DNA of 16,933 nucleotides from CAZLMF01 sp964560565 (GCA_964560565.1 CAZLMF010000035.1:1-16933); one strand, 5' to 3'; positions 6,208 to 14,112 are shown, numbered from the stretch's first letter. Notes: generated by a model not told the origin, from the letters alone. Program-made: numbers and translations.

Positions 6208-6295
6208 TCGCTTTAGCACAGGAAAGCTTTAAATTGCTTGGGCATAAAAGCGATAAAGTTAAGTGCGAATACATTTAGAGTTTGGAAGTGTTTTT

Positions 6296-7843
6296 ATGGA
6301 GCTTTGGATTATTCTGATTCTTTACATTATACTTATGGTTGGCATAGGAGTATATTGCCGCAAAAGCACAGGCAATGTCACGGATTTTGTGCTTGGCGGG
6401 CGTAGCGTAGGCCCTTGGATTTCTGCTTTTGCATACGGCACTAGCTATTTTTCAGCGGTTGTATTCATCGGCTATGCAGGTCAGTTTGGGTGGAACTTTG
6501 GTGTATCCGCTGTTCTAATCGGACTTGGCAATGCATTTATCGGCAGCCTTCTCGCTTGGCTTGTGCTAGGTAATCGCACTCGTGCGATGACTAGGCACTT
6601 AAACGCGACAACAATGCCGGAATTTTTCGAAAAGCGCTACTTTTCCAAGAAGCTTAAAATAGCAGCATCAATAATAGTATTTGTATTTCTCATTCCTTAT
6701 ACTGCATCGGTATATAACGGGCTTTCCCGACTATTTAGCATGGCGTTTAACATTGATTACACCATTTGCATTATTGCAATGGCGGCACTTACAGGGGTTT
6801 ATGTTATGCTAGGCGGCTATATGGCAACCGCACTTAACGACTTTATTCAAGGTATTATAATGATTTTTGGGATAATAGCAGTTATAGCATCCGTGCTAAA
6901 CGCAAACGGTGGCTTATTCTCCTCAATGGTTGAGCTTTCGCAGACACCGAGCACAACTCCTATTACTGAGGGCTTACAGGGAGCATTCACCTCCATACTT
7001 GGGCCCGATCCGATAAACCTGATTGGCGTTATACTGCTTACTTCCATCGGGACTTGGGGATTGCCTCAGATGATACATAAATTCTACGCTATAAAAGATA
7101 AGCGTTCAGTTAAAATCGGCACAATTGTTTCTACTGTGTTTGCAGTAGTCGTTGCAGGCGGTTCATACTTCATGGGCGCATTTGGCAGGCTTTTTGTCAC
7201 CGCTTCGGAAATAACCCCAGAAGGCGGAGGCAGGATGCTATACGACCAAATCGTGCCTAAGATGCTGGAAAGCGCACTACCCGATATACTAATCGGTGTT
7301 GTTGTGGTGCTTGTGCTATCGGCTTCAATGTCAACCTTATCCTCTCTTGTGCTTACATCAAGCTCAACTCTTACCCTTGATTTGATTAAGCCATACTTTG
7401 CAAAGAACATGAACGATAAGCGTCAAGTGCTTGTAATGCGTATTCTAATCGCATTCTTCATCGTTATATCAGTTATGATAGCTCTTAACCCCAGTGCTTA
7501 TATTACAACCCTTATGTCGATTTCATGGGGCGCACTCGCAGGTGCATTCCTTGCCCCCCTACTATATGGGCTATATTGGAAGGGTGTCACCACCGCAGGC
7601 GTTTGGGCCGGCTTTATCGCAGGTGTTGGCATAACAGTGTCCCATATGTTCGTGTTTAGCCTTGGAATATTCGACATCAAGCTGCCCGAAATGGGCTTTA
7701 ACCTCGCTTCACCCATCAATGCAGGCGCAGCAGCCATGCTGGCAGGTCTAATTGTAGTGCCTCTAGTATCCCTAATTACCCGTAAGCCTGATGCTGAAAA
7801 GGTGGATGAAATATTCAGCTGCTTAAGCGAAGAAAACGCTTAG
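6296..7843 (+). CDS. sodium:solute symporter (SSS family, PutP-like)
   Basis: A 515-residue, strongly hydrophobic inner-membrane protein with about 13 predicted membrane segments, the usual size for the SSS family. ATG 6296 is chosen because GGAAG at 6284-6288 lies 7 bases upstream and the protein then begins directly with the first helix. A GTG at 6263 is the longer alternative. Family features include DFVLGGRSVGPWISA after helix 1, a GTSYFSAVVF helix and the signature GGYMATALNDFIQG, corresponding to the T/N-D-x-x-Q-G site of Na+-coupled PutP-type carriers. The substrate is not determinable. Its cotranscribed neighbour paaK and the nearby iorAB suggest an aryl or branched organic acid, or an aromatic amino acid. 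Proline or pantothenate remain possible. It is the first gene of a two-gene transcription unit with paaK, 29 bases apart. Confidence 0.9.
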   Translation: MELWIILILYIILMVGIGVYCRKSTGNVTDFVLGGRSVGPWISAFAYGTSYFSAVVFIGYAGQFGWNFGVSAVLIGLGNAFIGSLLAWLVLGNRTRAMTRHLNATTMPEFFEKRYFSKKLKIAASIIVFVFLIPYTASVYNGLSRLFSMAFNIDYTICIIAMAALTGVYVMLGGYMATALNDFIQGIIMIFGIIAVIASVLNANGGLFSSMVELSQTPSTTPITEGLQGAFTSILGPDPINLIGVILLTSIGTWGLPQMIHKFYAIKDKRSVKIGTIVSTVFAVVVAGGSYFMGAFGRLFVTASEITPEGGGRMLYDQIVPKMLESALPDILIGVVVVLVLSASMSTLSSLVLTSSSTLTLDLIKPYFAKNMNDKRQVLVMRILIAFFIVISVMIALNPSAYITTLMSISWGALAGAFLAPLLYGLYWKGVTTAGVWAGFIAGVGITVSHMFVFSLGIFDIKLPEMGFNLASPINAGAAAMLAGLIVVPLVSLITRKPDAEKVDEIFSCLSEENA

Positions 7844-7872
7844 TATAAATCATTTACAAAGGAAGTTTAGTC

Positions 7873-9186
7873 ATGTCTATGTCAGTTGCATTCTTTGATA
7901 AGGAAACGGAAACCCTCCCTCGTGCGAAAATTGAGGAGCTTCAGCTTCAACGGCTAAAACATTTGGTAAGCTACTGCTTTGAGAACGTGCAGTTTTACCA
8001 TGATAGGCTTACTAAGTGCGGTGTAACACCCGATAAGATCCGCACTTTATCTGATATTGAGCATATTCCCTTTACCACTAAGGAGGATCTCCGTGATACA
8101 TATCCATTCGGCTTATTTGCGCAACCGCTAAAGAACATTGTCCGTGTACACGCCTCGTCAGGCACAACAGGCAAGCCAACAGTTGTCGGTTATACAAAGG
8201 CTGACCTTGATATGTGGGGCGATATTGTTGCAAGGTTATGCGTTGCTGCCGGTGCAACTGATGAGGATATAGTTCAAATTGCCTTTGGCTACGGTATGTT
8301 CACAGGCGCTTTTGGGCTTCACTACGGGCTTGAAAAGCTTGGCGCGACAGTAGTCCCCACTTCAAGCGGTAACACCGAAAAACAAATCATGTTTATGCAA
8401 GATTTTGGCACAACTGCACTTGTTTCCACCCCCTCCTATGCCCAGTACATAGGCGAGCTTTCTCGTGAAATGGGCGTTAATCCCGACAGCTTAAAGCTTC
8501 GCTTGGGACTGCTCGGCTCAGAGGGCTGCACAATGGAAATGCGCGATAAGGTTGAGGACTCACTTCACCTGTTTGCCACTGACAACTACGGCATGAGCGA
8601 GCTTATGGGCCCCGGAATATCGGGCGAGTGCCTATATAGATGCGGAATGCACTTTGCTGAGGACCACTTCCTCCCTGAAATTATTAACTCGAACACCCTT
8701 GAGGTTCTCCCTAGGGGCGAGGTTGGTGAGCTTGCTATTACAACCCTCACTAAGGAAGGCTTCCCTCTGCTTCGCTACCGTACAAAGGACATTACTCAAA
8801 TTGACTACGACACCTGCAAATGCGGACGCACTCATGCACGTATGGCAAAGGTCATGGGTCGCAGTGATGATATGCTTAAAATCCGTGGTGTTAACGTATT
8901 CCCATCTCAAATTGAGAGTGTGCTAATGGTAATTCCTCAGATTGCGCCCCATTATCAGCTTGTAGTTAAAACTGAGGGCTACCACGATACACTTGAGGTG
9001 CGTTGTGAGTTGGCGGATGCTTCGTTGCTAGAGCGTTTCAGCGAGCTTGAGACACTTCAGAAGAGGGTGCACCACGATCTTCGAACCGTTCTTGGAATTG
9101 ACACAAAGGTAAGTCTGGTTGAAAGCAAATCCATTGAGCGCTTCCAAGGCAAAGCAAAGCGTGTAATAGATTTACGCAAGAAGTAA
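7873..9186 (+). CDS. paaK: phenylacetate-CoA ligase family AMP-forming ligase (first copy)
   Basis: A 437-residue adenylate-forming enzyme, typical length for PaaK. The AMP-binding loop SSGTTGKP is at 95-102. YGMSE is at 239-243, a CKCGRT metal-site-like motif at 315-320, and the hinge region GRSDDMLKIRGVNVFP at about 329-344. The C-terminal catalytic Lys is K427 in QGKAKRV. It makes an aryl-acetyl-CoA from an aryl acid, ATP and CoA in the cytoplasm, or in reverse could yield ATP from aryl-acetyl-CoA. The substrate could be phenylacetate, indoleacetate, hydroxyphenylacetate or a related acid. GGAAG at 7861-7865 supports ATG 7873. It follows the symporter gene and ends before a hairpin terminator, so it is not necessarily cotranscribed with iorAB. 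Confidence 0.92.
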   Translation: MSMSVAFFDKETETLPRAKIEELQLQRLKHLVSYCFENVQFYHDRLTKCGVTPDKIRTLSDIEHIPFTTKEDLRDTYPFGLFAQPLKNIVRVHASSGTTGKPTVVGYTKADLDMWGDIVARLCVAAGATDEDIVQIAFGYGMFTGAFGLHYGLEKLGATVVPTSSGNTEKQIMFMQDFGTTALVSTPSYAQYIGELSREMGVNPDSLKLRLGLLGSEGCTMEMRDKVEDSLHLFATDNYGMSELMGPGISGECLYRCGMHFAEDHFLPEIINSNTLEVLPRGEVGELAITTLTKEGFPLLRYRTKDITQIDYDTCKCGRTHARMAKVMGRSDDMLKIRGVNVFPSQIESVLMVIPQIAPHYQLVVKTEGYHDTLEVRCELADASLLERFSELETLQKRVHHDLRTVLGIDTKVSLVESKSIERFQGKAKRVIDLRKK

Positions 9187-9203
9187 AGGCATAAATACAT
9201 AAG

Positions 9204-9242
9204 ATAAAGCGAGCATGAAAATGTCCGCTTTATTGCTTTATA
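9204..9242 (+). terminator. terminator-like hairpin after paaK
   Basis: ATAAAGCG (9204-9211) pairs perfectly with CGCTTTAT (9226-9233). After one mismatch the stem continues for four more pairs to a GAAA loop. The following sequence TTGCTTTATATT is only moderately U-rich, so termination may be partial. Confidence 0.5.
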
Positions 9243-9266
9243 TTATTACAAACTTTTGCGTAGGTA

Positions 9267-9295
9267 TTAACAATAGCAGAAAAATATGCTACAAT
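9267..9295 (+). promoter_or_regulatory. promoter of the iorAB operon
   Basis: TTAACA at 9267-9272 and TACAAT at 9290-9295 are 17 bases apart. TG at 9287-9288 makes an extended -10 (TGCTACAAT). A second TATAAT lies at 9299-9304. The start point falls near 9302, about 27 bases before iorA. Confidence 0.65.
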
Positions 9296-9328
9296 TATTA
9301 TAATACTAAAAAAAGAATAGGAGAAGCT

Positions 9329-11074
9329 ATGTCACAATTAATGCTTGGTAATGAGGCAATTGCACGAGGGCTATACGAAGCGGGTTGTACCGTCGTATCA
9401 AGCTACCCAGGCACTCCCTCAACCGAAATAACCGAAAGCGTCGCTAAGTATGACGAAGTCTATGCTGAGTGGGCGCCTAATGAAAAAGTTGCTATGGAGG
9501 TTGCTATCGGCGCCTCAATCGCAGGCGCAAGATCTTTTTGTGCACAAAAGCACGTCGGGCTCAATGTAGCTGCCGATCCGCTCTTCACCGTTAGCTATAC
9601 AGGAGTAAATGGCGGACTTGTCATCGCTGTTGCAGATGACCCTGGTATGCACTCCAGCCAAAATGAACAGGATTCACGCTACTATGCAATCGCTGCGAAG
9701 CTTCCAATGCTTGAGCCATCGAATTCTGCGGAATGCAGGGATTACATAAAGCTTGCTTACGAGCTTTCAGAAGAAATGGATACTCCTGTAATCATTAGAC
9801 TTTCTACTCGTGTTTCCCACTCACAGAGCTTACTTGAGCTTAACGAGCGTGATAATGTAGCTCTAAAGCCTTATGAGAAAAATATACAAAAGTATGTTAC
9901 CCTCCCTGCTAACTCTCGTAGTTTGCACATTAAGGTTGAGCAACGGCAGTTAACGCTTGCTAAATGGGCTGAAACCAGTGCAATCAACAAGGTTGAAATG
10001 GGTGACACTAAAATAGGCGTAATCACCGCAGGTATATGCTACCAATATGCTAAAGATGTCCTCGGCGATAACGCAAGCTACCTAAAGCTTGGCATGGTAA
10101 ATCCCTTACCCACTGAGCTAATTAAAGATTTTGCTTCAAAAGTGGATAAGCTTTACATAATCGAAGAGCTTGACCCAATTATAGAATCCCATTGCCGTCA
10201 GCTTGGCATTGAATGCATCGGCAAGGACGGAGAAATATTCACCTTGCTTGGCGAGTATTCGCAAAACCTTGTAGCAAGAAAAATCCTTACTCAAACAGCT
10301 GATTTTACTCGCTTCCCAGAAGCAGTGCCTGTGCGCCCACCTGTTATGTGCTCAGGCTGCCCACATCGTGGACTTTTCTATGTGCTTAACAAGCTAAAGG
10401 TCACCGTAAGCGGCGATATCGGCTGCTATACTTTGGGTGCAGTTGCTCCTTTGTCCGCAATGGATACCACAATATGCATGGGAGCATCCGTATCAGGACT
10501 TCATGGATTTAATAAAGCAAGGGGCGAAAGCGCCGAGCATAGCACCGTTGCAGTTATAGGCGACTCAACCTTCATGCATTCGGGCATGACAGGGCTTGTT
10601 AATATTGCCTACAACAAAAGCAATTCAACCGTTATCATTCTTGATAACTCCATTACAGGCATGACAGGTCATCAGCAAAACCCCACCACCGGCTACAACC
10701 TAAAGGGCGACGCAGCCGCTGCAGTAAACCTTGAGGAGCTTTGCAAGGCAATCGGCATTCGCCGTGTGAGAGTGGTTGACCCCCATGACCTAAAAGCAAC
10801 CGAGGAAGTTGTTCGCGAGGAGCTTGCGGTCAATGAGCCATCGGTTATAATCACACGCCGTCCATGTGCGCTTCTAAAGTATGTAAAGCACAACCCTCCA
10901 CTCAAGGTCAATCGTGACAAGTGCCGCAGCTGTAAGGCTTGTATGCGCCTTGGCTGCCCTGCAATTAGCATGGTTGACACAAAAGCTCAGATTGACGCTA
11001 CCCAGTGCGTAGGCTGCGGATTATGCGAACAGCTATGCAAATTTGGAGCTATCGGAGGTTGCGATAATGAATAA
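9329..11074 (+). CDS. iorA: indolepyruvate ferredoxin oxidoreductase, alpha subunit
   Basis: A 581-residue protein starting at ATG 9329, preceded by AGGAGA; the open frame upstream of this lies in promoter DNA. The N-terminal pyrimidine-binding domain has GNEAIARGLYEAG and SSYPGTPSTEI. The TPP domain carries CSGCPHRG at 341-348, GDIGCYTLG at about 362-370 and the TPP/Mg motif GDSTFMHSG at 411 with DNSITGMTGHQ at 439-449. Two C-terminal [4Fe-4S] motifs have C532/C535/C538/C543 and C560/C563/C566/C570. With IorB it oxidatively decarboxylates aryl pyruvates (indolepyruvate, phenylpyruvate, hydroxyphenylpyruvate) to aryl-acetyl-CoA, reducing ferredoxin. In some anaerobes the reaction runs in reverse. 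It overlaps iorB by 8 bases. Confidence 0.95.
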   Translation: MSQLMLGNEAIARGLYEAGCTVVSSYPGTPSTEITESVAKYDEVYAEWAPNEKVAMEVAIGASIAGARSFCAQKHVGLNVAADPLFTVSYTGVNGGLVIAVADDPGMHSSQNEQDSRYYAIAAKLPMLEPSNSAECRDYIKLAYELSEEMDTPVIIRLSTRVSHSQSLLELNERDNVALKPYEKNIQKYVTLPANSRSLHIKVEQRQLTLAKWAETSAINKVEMGDTKIGVITAGICYQYAKDVLGDNASYLKLGMVNPLPTELIKDFASKVDKLYIIEELDPIIESHCRQLGIECIGKDGEIFTLLGEYSQNLVARKILTQTADFTRFPEAVPVRPPVMCSGCPHRGLFYVLNKLKVTVSGDIGCYTLGAVAPLSAMDTTICMGASVSGLHGFNKARGESAEHSTVAVIGDSTFMHSGMTGLVNIAYNKSNSTVIILDNSITGMTGHQQNPTTGYNLKGDAAAAVNLEELCKAIGIRRVRVVDPHDLKATEEVVREELAVNEPSVIITRRPCALLKYVKHNPPLKVNRDKCRSCKACMRLGCPAISMVDTKAQIDATQCVGCGLCEQLCKFGAIGGCDNE

Positions 11075-11657
11075 AACAGATAACAAAAACATTATGCTTG
11101 TCGGTGTAGGCGGACAGGGAACACTGCTCGCAAGCCGTATTCTTGGCAATGTGCTAATCTCACAGGGCTATGATGTGAAGGTAAGTGAGGTTCATGGAAT
11201 GAGCCAGCGCGGAGGCTCAGTTGTCACTTATGTGAAGTTTGGTAAGCAGGTTTACTCCCCTACTATCGAGCTTGGAGAGGCAGATTTTATCATATCCTTT
11301 GAGCTTTTAGAGACGGCAAGATACCTCCCCTACTTAAAAGCAAACGGCAAGATTATCACCAACACACAGCAGATTGACCCTATGCCTGTTGTTACAGGTG
11401 TGGCGAAATATCCAGAGGATATAGTGAATAAGATTAAATCAAGTGGCGTAAATGTCCTTGCCATAGATGCTCTTGAGCTTGCAAAGCAAGCAGGCTCGCA
11501 AAAGGCTGTCAACGTGGTGCTTATGGGTGTGCTTTCAAACCTTGCAGGTTTCCCAGAACAGGCTTGGCTTGATGCAGTTACTAAATGTGTCCCCCCTAAG
11601 GCTTTAGAGCTTAACCTTAAAGCGTTCGAGCTTGGGAAAAATATTGCAATCAGCTAA
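11067..11657 (+). CDS. iorB: indolepyruvate ferredoxin oxidoreductase, beta subunit
   Basis: A 196-residue protein of the pyruvate/2-oxoacid ferredoxin oxidoreductase gamma-domain family, the usual size for IorB. ATG 11067 has GGAGG at 11054-11058, inside the end of iorA, and overlaps iorA by 8 bases, so the subunits are translationally coupled. Motifs are GVGGQGTLLASR at 13-24 and EVHGMSQRGGSV at 41-52. The latter is characteristic of IorB and related beta subunits. It completes the heterodimeric enzyme with IorA and contributes to CoA and substrate binding. It is directly followed by a short GC hairpin and the second paaK. Confidence 0.95.
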   Translation: MNKTDNKNIMLVGVGGQGTLLASRILGNVLISQGYDVKVSEVHGMSQRGGSVVTYVKFGKQVYSPTIELGEADFIISFELLETARYLPYLKANGKIITNTQQIDPMPVVTGVAKYPEDIVNKIKSSGVNVLAIDALELAKQAGSQKAVNVVLMGVLSNLAGFPEQAWLDAVTKCVPPKALELNLKAFELGKNIAIS

Positions 11658-11661
11658 TACA

Positions 11662-11675
11662 GCGGCTTATGCCGC
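11662..11675 (+). other. GC hairpin between iorB and the second paaK
   Basis: GCGGC (11662-11666) and GCCGC (11671-11675) form a perfect five-pair stem with loop TTAT, 4 bases after the iorB stop and just before the AAAGGA site of paaK. There is no T tract, so it is unlikely to be a terminator. It may modulate translation or mRNA decay. Confidence 0.35.
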
Positions 11676-11693
11676 GTGAAAGGAATGATTCCC

Positions 11694-12998
11694 TTGAGCA
11701 TATATTGGGATAAGGATGTTGAATGCGCTCCCATACATGAAATGCAAGCGCTGCAATCCTTTCGTCTATCCAAGGTAATTCGCCATGTCTATAATAATGT
11801 GGCGCCTTACCGAGAGAAAATGCAGGCTCTAGGTCTTACCCCTGAGGATATTAAGAGTGTTGACGACTTATGCAAGCTCCCTTTTACCACAAAGCAGGAT
11901 TTACGAGATACATACCCTTATGGTATGTTTGCAGTGCCTATGAACGAGATTGTTCGCATACACGCCTCAAGCGGTACAACAGGCAAACAAACAGTAGTTG
12001 GCTACACCAAAGCGGATATTGAAATGTGGTCCGAATGCACTGCTCGTGCATTGGTGGCATTTGGCGGCACAAAAGATGATTTCGTTCATATTGCTTACGG
12101 CTATGGACTTTTTACAGGTGGACTTGGCTTGCATTATGGCGCAGAACGACTTGGTGCGACAGTAATCCCCGTTTCATCTGGAAACACTGCAAGGCAACTT
12201 CAAATTTTCAAAGACTTTGGCTCTACTATAATTTGCATGACGCCATCCTATGCTTGTTATTTGGCGGAATGTCTACGTGAGCAGAACATAGATAAGTCGG
12301 AGCTTAAATTGAAGGCAGGCGTTTTCGGCGCAGAACCTTGGACAGAGCAAATGAGGCAAGAGATTGAAAGCGGGCTTGGGTTAAAGGCATACGATATTTA
12401 CGGTCTTAGCGAAATCAGCGGCCCCGGAGTTTCCTTTGAATGCTGTGACCAATCGGGTATGCATATCAATGAGGACCACTTCATCCCTGAAATCATTGAC
12501 CCCGATACAGGCGAAGTCCTACCCGACGGTGTGCAGGGTGAACTTGTGTTCACCTGTGTAACTAAGGAGGCATTGCCTCTTGTTCGCTACCGCACAAGAG
12601 ATATTTGCGTTTTACAGCGTGGAAAATGCAAGTGCGGCAGGACACTTGTCAAAATGCTTAAACCTCGTGGCAGAAGCGATGATATGCTGATTATCCGCGG
12701 AGTGAATGTGTTCCCATCGCAAATCGAAAGCGTATTACTTGAAATGGGTAATACTTCCCCCCACTACCAACTTATTGTTGGTCGCAAGGATAATCTTGAT
12801 ACCCTTGAAATTCAAGTAGAGATGACAAATGATCTGTTTTCTGACACTATAAGCTCTATCGAGGAGCATGAAGCAGGAATAACTGCAGCTGTGCAGTCAA
12901 CCCTAGGTATATCGGCGAAAATTAAGCTTGTTGAGCCTAAGTCGATAGCCAGAAGTGAAGGCAAAGCAGTACGTGTTATAGACAATCGCAAGCTATAA
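11694..12998 (+). CDS. paaK: phenylacetate-CoA ligase family AMP-forming ligase (second copy)
   Basis: A 434-residue paralogue of the ligase at 7873-9186, with the same motif order: SSGTTGKQ at 92-99, YGLSE at 236-240, CKCGRT at 312-317, GRSDDMLIIRGVNVFP near 326-341 and the C-terminal EGKAVRV with catalytic K424. TTG 11694 is preferred because AAAGGA at 11679-11684 is 9 bases upstream. GTG 11676 and ATG 11685 are in-frame alternatives without a usable site. Substrate-pocket positions differ between the copies (for example GPGISGEC against GPGVSFEC), so the two probably favour different acids. It is cotranscribed with iorAB and the ACT gene. The order iorA-iorB-paaK-ACT makes aryl-acetyl-CoA the expected shared intermediate. 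Confidence 0.92.
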   Translation: MSIYWDKDVECAPIHEMQALQSFRLSKVIRHVYNNVAPYREKMQALGLTPEDIKSVDDLCKLPFTTKQDLRDTYPYGMFAVPMNEIVRIHASSGTTGKQTVVGYTKADIEMWSECTARALVAFGGTKDDFVHIAYGYGLFTGGLGLHYGAERLGATVIPVSSGNTARQLQIFKDFGSTIICMTPSYACYLAECLREQNIDKSELKLKAGVFGAEPWTEQMRQEIESGLGLKAYDIYGLSEISGPGVSFECCDQSGMHINEDHFIPEIIDPDTGEVLPDGVQGELVFTCVTKEALPLVRYRTRDICVLQRGKCKCGRTLVKMLKPRGRSDDMLIIRGVNVFPSQIESVLLEMGNTSPHYQLIVGRKDNLDTLEIQVEMTNDLFSDTISSIEEHEAGITAAVQSTLGISAKIKLVEPKSIARSEGKAVRVIDNRKL

Positions 12999-13041
12999 AA
13001 TGCACATTTAAGGCGTTTAGCCGGAAGGAGAATGAATTACT

Positions 13042-13473
13042 ATGTTAATCGAACAGATTTCCGTTTTCGTGGAAAACAAGCTTGGCAGGCTTGCTGAAAT
13101 TACCGATGTCCTCTACAAGGAGGGGATTGATATCCGCGCTCTTTCCATTGCGGATACTCGTGACTTTGGTATTTTAAGGCTGATTGTAAATAATCCTGCC
13201 GCCGCTGAAAGGGCTCTTAAAGCCGATGGTGCTACTGTGTCCCTTACTAAAGTAATCGGCATCGGCATCCCTGACGAGCCGGGGGGACTTGCGCATGTAA
13301 TGCAAGCCCTTAACAGCAACAAAATCAGTGTTGAGTATATGTACGCATTTTTAAGCAAGACTGATGATATTGCTTATGTTATCCTCCGTGTTGAGGACAA
13401 CGAGAGGGCAATTGACGTTTTACAGGAAAAAGGCATTAAGGTCCTTCAAAAGGATGAAGTTTACGATATGTAG
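13042..13473 (+). CDS. double ACT-domain amino-acid-binding regulatory protein
   Basis: A 143-residue protein consisting of two ACT domains, about residues 1-67 and 69-138, and nothing else. Each has the glycine loop of the ligand site, ENKLGRLAEI at 11-20 and PDEPGGLAHV at 78-87. ACT domains bind amino acids and act as allosteric sensors. Stand-alone double-ACT proteins often accompany iorAB-paaK operons, where binding of an aromatic or branched amino acid is plausible; the ligand is not known. A GGAAGGAG site ends at 13030, 11 bases before the ATG. It is the last gene of the iorAB operon and is followed by a strong hairpin shared with the convergent mazF. Confidence 0.88.
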   Translation: MLIEQISVFVENKLGRLAEITDVLYKEGIDIRALSIADTRDFGILRLIVNNPAAAERALKADGATVSLTKVIGIGIPDEPGGLAHVMQALNSNKISVEYMYAFLSKTDDIAYVILRVEDNERAIDVLQEKGIKVLQKDEVYDM

Positions 13474-13494
13474 CTTGTCCGAAGAAAAATTTAT

Positions 13495-13520
13495 CGCCCT
13501 CACGCTTATGCGTGGGGGCG
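13495..13520. terminator. bidirectional terminator between the ACT gene and mazF
   Basis: An 11-pair stem with one G-U pair (CGCCCTCACGC at 13495-13505, GCGTGGGGGCG at 13510-13520) closes a TTAT loop. On the minus strand it is followed by a run of five T (AAATTTTTC), so it ends mazF transcripts well. On the plus strand the downstream tract is weaker (TAAGCTTTCT). Confidence 0.75.
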
Positions 13521-13544
13521 TAAGCTTTCTGATTCTATGTAGGC

Positions 13545-13898
13545 TTACAACTCTGTGGTCAGCCCAAAGCTTATTGTTAATGCAGTGTCAACCTTATGCA
13601 TTGAGGTATTGTCAAGTTCGCCCATGCGCTCCTTTAAGCGCTTTTTGTCTATTGTACGTATTTGCTCAAGCAGCACCACGCTATCCTTTGCAAGCCCACA
13701 GGACAGTGCATTAAGCTCTATATGAGTAGGCAGCTTCGCTTTCTCCCTTTGGCTTGTTATTGCCGCCGCAATTACAGTTGGACTATGCTTGTTTCCAACA
13801 TCATTTTGCACTATCAGCACCGGTCGCACTCCGCCCTGCTCCGAACCAACAACAGGGCTCAAATCTGCGTAATATATTTCTCCCCTTTTGATAGACAC
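13545..13898 (-). CDS. mazF: MazF/NdoA (EndoA) endoribonuclease toxin
   Basis: A 117-residue protein very like B. subtilis NdoA (EndoA): KRGEIYYADLSPVVGSEQGG, RPVLIVQND, AAITSQ, KLPTHIEL and VVLLEQIRTIDK. Catalytic R25 and T48 are present. Start GTG 13898 is chosen because AAGGAG lies 8 bases upstream; the in-frame GTG 13907 overlaps that site. NdoA cuts single-stranded mRNA at short, U-rich sites and is normally held by the small antitoxin NdoAI encoded immediately upstream. No antitoxin-sized open frame exists in the 205 bases before this gene, so it is a solitary toxin gene at this locus. I see no convincing promoter. It converges on the ACT gene and shares its terminator. Confidence 0.93.
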   Translation of the reverse strand: MSIKRGEIYYADLSPVVGSEQGGVRPVLIVQNDVGNKHSPTVIAAAITSQREKAKLPTHIELNALSCGLAKDSVVLLEQIRTIDKKRLKERMGELDNTSMHKVDTALTISFGLTTEL

Positions 13899-14065
13899 AT
13901 ATTCCACTCCTTTTTATTATGTTCCAATAGTATTTTTACCCATTTAATCTAAATTAATCATCTTGGGAAAATTGGGGAGCGATTTTCCTCTTTTTTATAT
14001 TATGCTATGGAGCTTATATAGGTCACCGCCTAAAATAATTTATAGTAATGGCAAAAAGGGCACAA

Positions 14066-14097
14066 AAAAGCAGGAGGGCGTTAACCCTCCTGCTTTT
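14066..14097 (-). terminator. intrinsic terminator of ilvE
   Basis: A perfect 13-pair stem (AAAAGCAGGAGGG at 14066-14078 and CCCTCCTGCTTTT at 14085-14097) with a 6-base loop lies just after the ilvE stop. Read on the minus strand it ends in a run of six T, the textbook form. Confidence 0.92.
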
Positions 14098-14112
14098 AGA
14101 ACAATATTTACT

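Noticed and set aside
6208..6253. TCGCTTT/AAAGCGA inverted repeat as a leader riboswitch of the symporter gene
   Set aside because: Its 5' arm begins before the predicted start point (near 6214), so most of that arm would not be transcribed. The sequence between shows no known riboswitch core.
13364..13952. Plus-strand frames of 116 and 96 codons across the end of the ACT gene and antisense to mazF
   Set aside because: They overlap the ACT gene or run antisense to mazF and through the 13495-13520 terminator, without supporting motifs. They were also considered as a hidden antitoxin, but are on the wrong strand and do not look like one.
13966..13996. GGGAAAAT ... ATTTTCCT inverted repeat followed by a T run, as a plus-strand terminator
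   Set aside because: The stem is short and AT-rich, no plus-strand transcript needs to end there, and a much better terminator already follows the ACT gene.
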